Shown here piece by piece: positions 15,946-23,686 of a stretch of 52,403 nucleotides of DNA. The stretch covers positions 1 through 52,403 of the forward strand of contig JACPDG010000068.1 of NCBI GenBank assembly GCA_016184125.1, read 5' to 3'. The position numbers and the translations under genes were made by a program. The notes beneath the pieces were generated by a model. That model made no database searches and was not told the origin of the DNA. It worked only from the letters and a program-made list of their open reading frames with translations. Source of the stretch: Candidatus Rokuibacteriota bacterium. Lineage in GTDB: Bacteria > Methylomirabilota > Methylomirabilia > Rokubacteriales > CSP1-6. Within the stretch, counting starts at the first letter, position 1; every line of letters starts with the position of its first letter.

Positions 15946-17259
15946 GTGACCGGACCGCGGCAACCGCTCCGCGAGGCTGCGCTTCGGATCTCGCGCGCGG
16001 CTCTCGCCGCTGGTGATCCCCGCCCGCTGCTGCATCGCGCGGTTCGCGTGGCCGGCTCGACACTGACCGCCGGGTCGCTCACGCTGGACCTCGGCCGGAT
16101 CCGCCGTGTTCTCGTCCTCGGGTGCGGCAAGGCGAGCGCGTGGATGGCCGAAGCCGTCGAGGACATCCTTGGCGATCGCGTCGACGACGGGTTCGTGGTC
16201 GTCAAGGACGGCCACACGAGGTCGCTCCGTCGCGTCCGGATCGCCGAGGCCGGCCATCCCGTGCCCGACGCGCGTGGACAGGCAGCCTCGGGCGAACTCG
16301 TCGGGCTCGCGCGTGCCGCCGGAGCGGACGACCTCGTGCTGCTCCTGATCTCCGGCGGCGGCTCGGCGCTCACGCCCGCACCGCCGCCGCCGATCACGCT
16401 CGACGAGAAGCGGGAGATCACGCGGCTGCTGCTCGGCGCGGGCGCGACGATCCGGGAGCTCAATGCCGTCCGCAAGCACCTGTCGCTCGTGAAGGGTGGC
16501 CAGCTCGCACGGGCTGCGGCGCCGGCGCGCGTGTTGACACTGATTCTTTCGGACGTCATCGGTGATCCGCTCGACGTGATCGCGTCCGGACCAACGGCCC
16601 CCGACCCGAGCACATTCGCCGACGCGCTGCAGGTCCTGGAGCGGCGAGGAGTGACGGCCCGCGTCTCGCGGGCGGTCCTGGATCGGTTGCGCGCCGGCGC
16701 ACGCGGCGAGATCGACGAGACGCCGAAGCCCGGGGACGCGGTCTTCTCGCGTGTCACGAACCTCGTCATCGGCAACAATGCGCTCGTCATCGATGCCGCC
16801 GTCTCCGAGGCGACGCGGCTCGGGTACGCACCGCGCGTGCTCACGCGCGCGCTCGAGGGCGAGGCGCGCGACGTCGCCCGTGAGCTGGTGAAGCGCAGCA
16901 GCGAGTCGCCACCCCGGACGTGTCTGGTCGCAGGCGGTGAGACGACCGTGACCGTGCGCGGCATGGGCTGCGGAGGCCGGTGCCAGGAGCTCGCGCTCGC
17001 CGCCGCGCTCGACATCCAGGGCCGTCAGGACATCGTCGTGCTGGCGGTCGGCACCGACGGCACCGATGGGCCCACGGACGCGGCCGGCGCCGTCGTGGAC
17101 GGCAGCACCGCCGAGCGCGCTGCGCGTGCCGGCCTCGAGGCTCATGCGCGACTCGCCGACAACGACTCGCACGCCGTGCTCGGCGCGAGCGGCGACCTGA
17201 TCGTGACCGGACCTACCGGAACCAACCTCCTCGACATCTACCTCGTCCTCCGCGCGTGA
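15946..17259 (+). CDS. Glycerate 2-kinase-family (GckA/TtuD, DUF4147) protein
   Basis: 437 residues from GTG 15946. Landmarks are RVLVLGCGKASAWMAEAVE near the N terminus, DDLVLLLISGGGSALTPAP, and IRELNAVRKHLSLVKGGQLA, then the MOFRL domain with VAGGETTVTV and GRCQELAL...AVGTDGTDGPTDAAGA. The family phosphorylates D-glycerate to 2-phosphoglycerate (photorespiratory or serine-cycle/tartrate routes). The frame is open upstream through the stem-loop element, but that segment codes only repeat-derived sequence, so the GTG is preferred. About 230 bp of non-coding sequence follows. Confidence 0.85.
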   Translation: MTGPRQPLREAALRISRAALAAGDPRPLLHRAVRVAGSTLTAGSLTLDLGRIRRVLVLGCGKASAWMAEAVEDILGDRVDDGFVVVKDGHTRSLRRVRIAEAGHPVPDARGQAASGELVGLARAAGADDLVLLLISGGGSALTPAPPPPITLDEKREITRLLLGAGATIRELNAVRKHLSLVKGGQLARAAAPARVLTLILSDVIGDPLDVIASGPTAPDPSTFADALQVLERRGVTARVSRAVLDRLRAGARGEIDETPKPGDAVFSRVTNLVIGNNALVIDAAVSEATRLGYAPRVLTRALEGEARDVARELVKRSSESPPRTCLVAGGETTVTVRGMGCGGRCQELALAAALDIQGRQDIVVLAVGTDGTDGPTDAAGAVVDGSTAERAARAGLEAHARLADNDSHAVLGASGDLIVTGPTGTNLLDIYLVLRA

Positions 17260-17391
17260 CGCCCGAGCGTGGAGACGCGCGTGTTTTCCGAGCGTCTCGC
17301 TGTCAGGACGAGCCAACGCGTGACGATCTCGTGCCTATTCGTTGGGCGAACAGCTCTAAGTTGTCGAAATTGCATCCCCGTACGCGAGTGA

Positions 17392-17434
17392 CCCACAGGG
17401 TTATCCACCGGTCGGTCACAGGAGCTGTGGAAAA
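17392..17434 (+). other. Pair of DnaA-box-like 9-mers in an intergenic region
   Basis: Between the glycerate kinase and rlmN lies CCCACAGGG followed directly by TTATCCACC (17401-17409) and, 16 nt on, TGTGGAAAA (17426-17434, the reverse complement of TTTTCCACA). Both are one mismatch or fewer from TTWTNCACA. Upstream, 17331-17375 is relatively AT-rich. This resembles the box-dense text near replication origins or DnaA-regulated promoters; dnaA itself is not nearby. No other feature was seen in 17260-17478. Confidence 0.4.
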
Positions 17435-17478
17435 CGGGCGGCCGGTTCTGGCGAAAATTCCGCCGTGAATCACCGTGC

Positions 17479-17484
17479 TATCCT
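17479..17484 (+). promoter_or_regulatory. -10 box (TATCCT) close to rlmN start
   Basis: TATCCT ends 9 nt before ATG 17494; no Shine-Dalgarno sequence intervenes. Consistent with a leaderless or very short leader for the rlmN-mtaB-mtnP-kinase-lar operon. Confidence 0.45.
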
Positions 17485-17493
17485 TGGCCTTTG

Positions 17494-18528
17494 ATGTCCC
17501 CCACCAACCTCGTCGGTCTTCTTCCCGCCGAGCTGGAAGACCTCACCGTGGAGCTCGGCGCGTCCCGCTATCGCGGCCGTCAGATCGCGACGTGGATGTA
17601 TCGCAAGAGCATCCTCGAGATCGAGCGGATGACGGACCTGCCCAAGGACTTCCGGGCGGCGCTCGCGGAGCGGGCACGCATCGCGTTGCCCGAGCTCGAG
17701 CAGGTGATTCCGTCGCAGGACGGGAGCCGGAAGCTCGTGTTCCGGCTCGAGGACGGCGCGCGGGTCAGCGCGGTGCTCATGCCGGACGACGACCGCATGA
17801 CGCTCTGCCTGTCCACGCAGGTCGGGTGCGGCTTCGAGTGCGCCTTCTGCCTCACCGGCACCATGGGCCTCGAGCGCAACCTCACGACCGCGGAGATCGT
17901 GGGTCAGCTGCTGGCCGCGAACGCGCTCCTCGGCGAGTCCCGCGTGACGCACATGGTGTTCATGGGGATGGGCGAGCCGCTCGCCAACTACCACGCGCTC
18001 GTCTCGGCGGTCCGTGTGTTCGTCGACGCGCGGCTCGGCCTCGGCTACTCGCCGCGCCGGATCACCGTGTCGACGGTGGGGCTCGTGTCGCAGATCGAGC
18101 GTCTCGGCCGGGAGGACCTCAAGGTCAACATCGCGATCTCGCTCCACGCGGCGTCCGACGAGGTGCGCTCCCGTCTCATGCCGATCAACCGGTCGTGGGA
18201 TCTCGGGGCGCTGATGGCCGCCGTGCGCCGGTACCCGCTGGCGCCGCGCCAGCGCGTGTTCTTCGAGTACGTGATGCTCGACGGCGTGAACGACGGCGAC
18301 GAGGAGGCCCGCAAGCTCGTCCGGCTCCTCAGGGACGTCCGCGCGAAGGTGAACCTGATTCCGTTCAACGACTGGCCCGGCACGCGATTCCGGCGCCCCC
18401 CGCTCTCGCGCATCCTCGCGTTCCAGTCGATCCTGCTCGGCTCGGGGATCACGACGACCGTCCGGTGGAGCAAGGGCGAGGACATCGGCGCGGCGTGCGG
18501 CCAGCTCCGGGAGGCCGTGCCGGCGTGA
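17494..18528 (+). CDS. rlmN: Dual-specificity 23S rRNA/tRNA adenine-C2 methyltransferase RlmN
   Basis: 344 residues, typical length. This cytoplasmic radical-SAM enzyme methylates A2503 of 23S rRNA and A37 of some tRNAs. The 4Fe-4S motif CGFECAFC supplies Cys112, Cys116 and Cys119. The C-terminal catalytic Cys335 is in GAACGQL. Other family blocks: VFMGMGEPLANY, TVSTVGLVSQI, LHAASDEVRSRLMP. It overlaps mtaB by 4 nt (GTGA). TTG 17491 immediately precedes the ATG and would add one residue. Confidence 0.97.
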   Translation: MSPTNLVGLLPAELEDLTVELGASRYRGRQIATWMYRKSILEIERMTDLPKDFRAALAERARIALPELEQVIPSQDGSRKLVFRLEDGARVSAVLMPDDDRMTLCLSTQVGCGFECAFCLTGTMGLERNLTTAEIVGQLLAANALLGESRVTHMVFMGMGEPLANYHALVSAVRVFVDARLGLGYSPRRITVSTVGLVSQIERLGREDLKVNIAISLHAASDEVRSRLMPINRSWDLGALMAAVRRYPLAPRQRVFFEYVMLDGVNDGDEEARKLVRLLRDVRAKVNLIPFNDWPGTRFRRPPLSRILAFQSILLGSGITTTVRWSKGEDIGAACGQLREAVPA

Positions 18529-19859
18529 GCCGCACGGTCGCCTTCGCCACCCTCGGGTGCCGGCTGAACCAGGTCGACACCCAGGAGATGCAGGCGAGGC
18601 TCGAGGCGCGCGGCTTCCGCACCGTCGCGTTCGACCAGCCGGCCGACCTCGTCGTCGTCAACTCGTGCACGGTCACCGGTCGCGCCGAGTTCTCGGACCG
18701 GCAAATGATCCGGCGCGCTGCCCGCCTCAACCCGTCGGCGCGCATCGTGGTGACCGGCTGCTGGGCGCAGACGGACCCGGCGGCGGTCGCGGCAACGGGC
18801 GCCGACGCCGTGGTCGGCAATGCGGACAAGGCCCGCATCGCCGACGTCGTCGAGTCGCTGCTCGCCGATTCGGGCGCGGCCGCGCGCCCCTCGGGGCGCG
18901 GGGTCGCCCGGGTGCACGTCAGCGACGTCTCCCGCGTTACCGACGTCCCGAGCGCGCCGGCGGGGAGCCGGCTCGGGCGCTCGCGAGCCTTCGTGAAGAT
19001 CCAGGAGGGGTGCCAGCATCGCTGTGCCTTCTGCATCGTGCCGCGAGCCCGAGGCCGGAGCCGCAGTCAGCGCCCGGAGGTCGTCATCGACCAGGTCCGG
19101 CAGCTGGTCGCGGCGGGCCATCCGGAGGTGGTCCTCACCGGCGTGGACATGGGGCACTGGGGCGCCGACCTGACGCCTCGCACGACCCTCGCCGTGCTGC
19201 TTCGGGCCCTCGTCGGCGTTCCCGGCCTCCGGTGGCTGCGGTTGTCCTCGCTGCTTCCCGCGTACTTCACGCCCCAGCTGCTCGAGGTGATCGAGTCGTC
19301 TCCGGTCATCGCGCCGCACCTGCACGTGCCGCTGCAGAGCGGCAGCGACCGCGTGCTCCGTCTCATGCGGCGCCCGTACACCGTTCGCATGTACCGGGCG
19401 CTCGTCGAGCGGCTCGCCGCGCGCATCCCGTCGCTGGGGCTCGGCACCGACGTGATCGCGGGCTTTCCCGGCGAGACGGACGAGGACTTCGCGGCGACCC
19501 GGGGGCTCGTCGAGGACCTGCCGTTCTCGTACCTGCACGTCTTCGCGTACTCGGAGCGGAAGGGCACGGAGGCCGCGACGATGACCGGGCGGCTCCCTGC
19601 ACGCACGGTGACGATCCGCGCCGCCGCGCTCCGGGAGATCTCGCAGAAGAAGAGCCTCGCCTTCCGCGAGGCGCTCGTCGACACGGTGCGGGACGTGCTC
19701 GTGCTGGAGACCAGGGACCGGCTCACCGGCCGCCTCGTCGGGCTGACGGCGAACTACGTGGAGGTCGTCTTCGAGGGCGCGGACACGCTGATGCGCGGCA
19801 TGACGCAACTGAGGGTCACCGGCGCCGATCTCCTGACGACGGAAGGAGCGCTCGCATGA
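18525..19859 (+). CDS. mtaB: tRNA t6A37 methylthiotransferase MtaB
   Basis: 444 residues from GTG 18525. It converts t6A to ms2t6A at tRNA position 37 using SAM and two Fe-S clusters. The N-terminal UPF0004 domain carries cluster ligands in LGCRLNQVD, NSCTVTGRA and TGCWAQTDP. The radical-SAM motif is CQHRCAFCIVPRARG. The C-terminal TRAM domain reads LTGRLVGLTANYVEVVF. LGCRLNQ favours MtaB over MiaB/RimO. It is translationally coupled to both neighbours (GTGA and ATGA overlaps). Confidence 0.95.
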   Translation: MSRTVAFATLGCRLNQVDTQEMQARLEARGFRTVAFDQPADLVVVNSCTVTGRAEFSDRQMIRRAARLNPSARIVVTGCWAQTDPAAVAATGADAVVGNADKARIADVVESLLADSGAAARPSGRGVARVHVSDVSRVTDVPSAPAGSRLGRSRAFVKIQEGCQHRCAFCIVPRARGRSRSQRPEVVIDQVRQLVAAGHPEVVLTGVDMGHWGADLTPRTTLAVLLRALVGVPGLRWLRLSSLLPAYFTPQLLEVIESSPVIAPHLHVPLQSGSDRVLRLMRRPYTVRMYRALVERLAARIPSLGLGTDVIAGFPGETDEDFAATRGLVEDLPFSYLHVFAYSERKGTEAATMTGRLPARTVTIRAAALREISQKKSLAFREALVDTVRDVLVLETRDRLTGRLVGLTANYVEVVFEGADTLMRGMTQLRVTGADLLTTEGALA

Positions 19860-20797
19860 CCGACAGCCACCGAGGCGCTGCGCACCCCGACCCCGCGATC
19901 GGGGTCATCGGAGGCAGCGGGCTCTACCAGATGGACGGCCTCACCGACGTCCGGTGGCGCCGCGTCCGCACCCCGTTCGGCGACCCGTCCGACGAGTACT
20001 GCGAGGGCCGTCTCGGCGCTCGGCGCGTCGTGTTCCTGCCGCGCCACGGCCGCGGCCACCGGCTGATGCCGACCGAGCTTCCGTTCCGCGCCAACATCTG
20101 GGGGCTGAAGTTCCTCGGCGTCGAGTGGGTGGTCTCGATCTCCGCGGTCGGGTCCCTGAAGGAGGAGATCCGCCCGCTGGATCTCGTGGTCCCCGACCAG
20201 TTCTTCGACGCCACGAAGCGCCGCGTGGGCTCCTTCTTCGGCGAAGGCATCGTGGCGCACGTCGGCATGGCCGATCCCGTGTGCCCCGACCTGGCGGGCG
20301 TACTCGAGAAGGCCGCGCGCGAGACGGCCGCCACCGTCCACCGCGGCGGCACGTACGTGTGCATCGAGGGCCCGCAGTTCTCGACGAAGGCCGAGTCGCG
20401 GATCTACCGCAGCTGGGGCGTCGATGTCATCGGCATGACGAACGTCCCGGAGGCCAAGCTCGCGCGGGAGGCGGAACTCTGCTATGCGACCCTGGCGCTC
20501 GCCACCGACTATGATGTCTGGCACGACACGCACGAGACGGTCAGCGTCGAGGCGGTCGTCCAGAACCTCATGAAGAACGTCGAGACGGCGAAGGAGGTCC
20601 TGCGACGGGTGATCCCGACCGTCGGACCTCCCCGCGCGTGCGGATGTCCGGACCTCCTGAAGAACGCCGTCATCACCGCGCCCGGCGCCTTCCCGCTGGC
20701 GACACGGCGGCGGCTCGACCTGCTGCTCTCGAAGTACTTCCCGCCGGCGGACCTCGCGAAGCGGCCTGCCGCGAAGCGTGGAGGGCGCCGTGGCTGA
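19856..20797 (+). CDS. mtnP: S-methyl-5'-thioadenosine phosphorylase
   Basis: 313 residues. It phosphorolyses methylthioadenosine (and commonly 5'-deoxyadenosine) to adenine and a sugar-1-phosphate. Features: IGVIGGSGLYQMDGL at the N terminus, FLPRHGRGHRLMPTELPFRANIWGL region (phosphate/ribose contacts), CIEGPQFSTKAES and the base-pocket GMTNVPEAKLAREAELCYATLALATDYD. It has an 8-nt overlap with the following kinase. Position after two radical-SAM genes, which both release 5'-deoxyadenosine, suggests a by-product-clearing role. Confidence 0.93.
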   Translation: MTDSHRGAAHPDPAIGVIGGSGLYQMDGLTDVRWRRVRTPFGDPSDEYCEGRLGARRVVFLPRHGRGHRLMPTELPFRANIWGLKFLGVEWVVSISAVGSLKEEIRPLDLVVPDQFFDATKRRVGSFFGEGIVAHVGMADPVCPDLAGVLEKAARETAATVHRGGTYVCIEGPQFSTKAESRIYRSWGVDVIGMTNVPEAKLAREAELCYATLALATDYDVWHDTHETVSVEAVVQNLMKNVETAKEVLRRVIPTVGPPRACGCPDLLKNAVITAPGAFPLATRRRLDLLLSKYFPPADLAKRPAAKRGGRRG

Positions 20798-21701
20798 TCT
20801 CCTCGTCGTCGGTTCGGTCGCGCTCGACACCGTCCAGACGCCATTCGGCAAGGTGCAGGAAGCCCTGGGGGGTTCTGCGACGTACTTCTCCTACTGTGCG
20901 AGCTTCTTCACCCAGGTCCGGCTCGTCGCGACGATCGGCGAGGACTTCCCGGGAAGCCATATCAAGCTCCTCACCGACCGCGGCGTCGACGTCAGCGGGC
21001 TCAAGACGTCGCACGGCCGGACGTTCCGGTGGGCGGGCGAGTACGGCTACGACCTGAACGAAGCGAGGACGCTCGACACGCAGCTGAACGTCTTCGCGGA
21101 TTTCAAGCCGGTCCTCGACGAGCGGCTGCGCCGCATGCCGTACCTCTTCCTCGCGAACATCGACCCGGATCTCCAGCTCGACGTGCTGGGCCAGATGGCC
21201 GAGCGGCCCCGGCTGGTGGCGCTCGACACGATGAACTTCTGGATCCAGGGCAAGCGCGAGGCGCTGCTCCGGGTCCTGGGCGAGGTCGACGTGGTCACCA
21301 TCAACGACGCCGAGGCTCGACAGCTCGCGGGCGAGCCGAACCTGATCAAGGCGGCGCGAGCGATCGAAAGGATGGGGCCCAGCACCGTCGTGGTCAAGCG
21401 GGGGGAGTACGGCGCGGTCATGGTGAACAACGGCGCGTTCTTCGTCGTCCCGGCGTACCCGCTGGAGTCGGTGTACGACCCGACCGGCGCCGGGGACACC
21501 TTCGCCGGCGGGTTCGTCGGCTACCTCGCGCGGGCGGAGAAGCTCGACCGGGCCACGATGCGGCGCGCGATGGTCCACGGCTCGGTGATGGCGTCGTTCA
21601 CCGTCGAGGACTTCTCGCTGAACCGGCTCACGCGCCTCTCGGCGCAGGAGATCGAGGCGCGCGTGGCCGCGTTCCACGACCTGGTACGCCTGGAGGCGTG
21701 A
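20790..21701 (+). CDS. PfkB-family sugar/nucleoside kinase
   Basis: 303 residues from GTG 20790. Ribokinase fold: LLVVGSVALDTVQTP start, ALGGSATYFSYCASFF (GG substrate motif), TVVVKRGEYGAVM and the catalytic DPTGAGDTFAGGF. The substrate cannot be read from sequence. Coupling to mtnP suggests 5-(methylthio)ribose-like or deoxyribose derivatives, or adenosine. A start at 20778 would lengthen the overlap with mtnP. Confidence 0.85.
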   Translation: MADLLVVGSVALDTVQTPFGKVQEALGGSATYFSYCASFFTQVRLVATIGEDFPGSHIKLLTDRGVDVSGLKTSHGRTFRWAGEYGYDLNEARTLDTQLNVFADFKPVLDERLRRMPYLFLANIDPDLQLDVLGQMAERPRLVALDTMNFWIQGKREALLRVLGEVDVVTINDAEARQLAGEPNLIKAARAIERMGPSTVVVKRGEYGAVMVNNGAFFVVPAYPLESVYDPTGAGDTFAGGFVGYLARAEKLDRATMRRAMVHGSVMASFTVEDFSLNRLTRLSAQEIEARVAAFHDLVRLEA

Positions 21702-21702
21702 G

Positions 21703-22716
21703 GTGAGCGACACCGCCGGCGCGAAGTACGCGCGGCTGCTCGACATCCTGCGGTCGATGGAGAGCGTCGTCGTGGCGTTCTCCGCGGGTGTGGACTCGAC
21801 CTTCCTCGCGCGCGCCGCGCGCGAGGCGCTGGGCGACCGCGCGCTGCTCGTCACGGCGGATTCCGAGACGTACCCGGCCCGAGAGCTGGACGAGGCGCGG
21901 CGGCTCGCCGCCGAGCTCGGGATGCGCCACGTCGTCGTCGAGACGCGCGAGCTCGACAACCCCGAGTATGCGCGGAACCCCGTGAACCGGTGCTTCTTCT
22001 GCAAGGACGAGCTGTTCATGAAGCTCGCCCCCGTTGCCACGCGCGAGGGCATCGCGACTCTCGTCTACGGCGCGAACATGGACGACCTCGGCGACCACCG
22101 GCCGGGGATGAGGGCCGCGACCGAGCACGGCGTGCGGGCCCCGCTCATCGAGGCGGAGCTCACGAAGGCGGAGATCCGGGAGCTGTCTCGGCGGCTCGGG
22201 TTGCCGACGTGGGACAAAGCCTCCTTCGCGTGCCTGTCATCGCGGTTCCAGTACGGTGACCGCGTCACGCCCGAGAAGCTGCGCCAGGTGGACGCCGCCG
22301 AGTCGTTCGTCCGCTCGCTCGGCTTCCGTGAGTGCCGCGTCCGTCACCACGACCGTCTCGCCCGGCTGGAGATCGCGGCCGCCGAGCTGCCGCGGCTCTT
22401 CGAGGACGGTCGCCAGACCGCGATCGTCGCGCGGCTGCGCGAGCTCGGGTACGTGTACGTGACCGTGGATCTCGCGGGCTTCCAGTCGGGCAGCGCCAAC
22501 CTCGTTCTCACGATGAAGGGGAGGGCGCTCGCGGCGCGGCCGGGCGCCGCGTCGAGCGGGCCGGCGTCGACTGACATCATGGGGGGCCCCGACATGGCCC
22601 CCCAAACCCCCCCGCGCTCGGCGCCGTCCCGGGAAACCCGGGACGGCCCTCGACGGCCCGTTCCGTTCACGGGCTCCGAGGAGCGACGCGCGACGCCGGA
22701 GGATGGCCCCCGGTGA
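21703..22716 (+). CDS. larE: LarE sulfur transferase for nickel-pincer cofactor synthesis (cluster-type, with repeat-derived tail)
   Basis: 337 residues from GTG 21703. LarE converts the dicarboxy-NMN intermediate from LarB to the dithiodicarboxylate, using an ATP PP-loop (SAGVDST). The conserved Cys in ASFACLSSR is Cys177 (equivalent to the sacrificial Cys of Lactobacillus LarE). Here two more Cys, C97 and C100 (NRCFFCKD), are present; three Cys are typical of [4Fe-4S]-type LarE, which can act catalytically. The family domain ends near residue 285. The last ~45 residues (for example MGGPDMAPQTPPRS) are encoded by dispersed element copy 7, because no stop precedes it. The stop overlaps larB (GTGA). 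Confidence 0.92.
   Translation: MSDTAGAKYARLLDILRSMESVVVAFSAGVDSTFLARAAREALGDRALLVTADSETYPARELDEARRLAAELGMRHVVVETRELDNPEYARNPVNRCFFCKDELFMKLAPVATREGIATLVYGANMDDLGDHRPGMRAATEHGVRAPLIEAELTKAEIRELSRRLGLPTWDKASFACLSSRFQYGDRVTPEKLRQVDAAESFVRSLGFRECRVRHHDRLARLEIAAAELPRLFEDGRQTAIVARLRELGYVYVTVDLAGFQSGSANLVLTMKGRALAARPGAASSGPASTDIMGGPDMAPQTPPRSAPSRETRDGPRRPVPFTGSEERRATPEDGPR
22579..22690 (+). repeat. Dispersed stem-loop element, copy 7, inside the larE 3' end
   Basis: Hairpin 1 is GGGGGGCC/GGCCCCCC. Hairpin 2 is GCCGTCCCGGG/CCCGGGACGGC, then CCTCGA and the third segment CCCGTTCCGTTCACGGGCTC with its own CCCG/CGGG pairing. The entire element is read through as LarE C-terminal codons, so it lies inside the operon rather than at its end. 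Confidence 0.9.
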
Positions 22717-23471
22717 ACCGTCGGGCGCTCGAGCGCCTCCTGGACGATGTCCGATGCGGGCGCGTGGGTGTGGATGTCGCCCTCGCGCGTCTGCGGGAGC
22801 TTCCGTACCAGGACCTCGGGTTCGCCAAGGTGGATCACCACCGCGCGCTGCGCGGCGGCGCGCCGGAGGCGGTGTTCTGCCCCGGCAAGACGCCGGAGCA
22901 GGTGGTCGAGATCCTCGCGCGGCTCGCCATGCACCATCCGAACGTGCTGGCGACGCGAGCTGACGAGAGCATCCGCGACGCGATCGCCGCCGCGCAGCTG
23001 CCGCACACGTGGCATCGCTCGGCTCGGCTCGTGGTCGTCCGGCCAGAGCCGGTCGAGGGCATCGGCCTGGTGGTCGTCGCGGCCGCCGGAACGGCAGACC
23101 TGCCCGTCGCCGAGGAGGCGGCACTGGTCGCCGAAGCGCTCGGCAACCGCGTGGAGCGCGTCTACGACTGCGGCGTCGCCGGACTGCACCGCCTGCTCGA
23201 CCACGCGTCGCTGCTCGCGGAGGCGAACGCGATCGTGGCGGTCGCCGGCATGGAAGGGGCACTCCCGAGCGTGATCGGCGGCCTCGTCGACCGTCCGGTG
23301 ATCGCGGTCCCGACGAGCGTCGGATACGGAGCGTCGTTCGGCGGGATCGCGGCGTTGCTCGCGATGCTGAACTCCTGCGCGCCCGGTGTCAGCGTCGTGA
23401 ACATCGACAATGGCTACGGCGCCGCGCATCAGGCCTCCCTCATCAACCACCTCATCTCCAAGATCCGCTGA
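22713..23471 (+). CDS. larB: LarB, pyridinium carboxylase/hydrolase for nickel-pincer cofactor
   Basis: 252 residues, PurE/AIR-carboxylase-like fold. LarB carboxylates nicotinic acid adenine dinucleotide at C5 and hydrolyses it, giving P2CMN for LarE. Landmarks: LGFAKVDHHRALRGGAPEAVFCPGKTPEQV, VVVAAAGTADLPVAEEA, and VIAVPTSVGYGASFGGIAALLAMLNSCAPG. It starts within the end of larE. After its stop comes a 70-bp direct repeat pair before larC. No larA is in the window, so the enzyme using the cofactor is elsewhere. Confidence 0.93.
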   Translation: MNRRALERLLDDVRCGRVGVDVALARLRELPYQDLGFAKVDHHRALRGGAPEAVFCPGKTPEQVVEILARLAMHHPNVLATRADESIRDAIAAAQLPHTWHRSARLVVVRPEPVEGIGLVVVAAAGTADLPVAEEAALVAEALGNRVERVYDCGVAGLHRLLDHASLLAEANAIVAVAGMEGALPSVIGGLVDRPVIAVPTSVGYGASFGGIAALLAMLNSCAPGVSVVNIDNGYGAAHQASLINHLISKIR

Positions 23472-23480
23472 CACGGGGCC

Positions 23481-23678
23481 GATGAGCGTCGCATGACTTC
23501 GTTGGCCTCCTCGGGGCTCCCTGCGGCGTACTCGAAGTACGCCTCGGTCGCCCCTCCGTCGGCCGCCTCGTCCTGCTCGCTCCTCGGCCCCGTGTCTCCC
23601 GCGCCGCCGATGAGCGTCGCATGACTTCGTTGGCCTCCTCGGGGCTCCCTGCGGCGTACTCGAAGTACGCCTCGGTCG
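23481..23678 (+). repeat. Two direct copies of a 70-bp repeat between larB and larC
   Basis: GATGAGCGTCGCATGACTTC... through ...GCCTCGGTCG occurs at 23481-23550 and again at 23609-23678 with no visible difference. Inside each copy is a perfect inverted repeat GCGTACT-CGA-AGTACGC. On the minus strand the unit is open and reads EAYFEYAAGSPEEANEVMRRS, but there is no start or domain to support a gene. The 58-bp spacer (23551-23608) is C/T-rich. Confidence 0.9.
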
Positions 23679-23686
23679 CGTAAGCG

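Noticed and set aside
17260..17478. Claim of a chromosomal replication origin
   Set aside because: Only two box-like 9-mers and no dnaA, dnaN or clear unwinding element; kept as a low-confidence site only.
17475..18524. Long N-terminal extension of mtaB
   Set aside because: Lies out of frame over rlmN; the conserved MtaB start TVAFATLGCRLNQ begins at GTG 18525.
23451..23680. Minus-strand coding sequence across the 70-bp repeats
   Set aside because: No start, ribosome-binding site or domain; only the repeat units are open in that frame.
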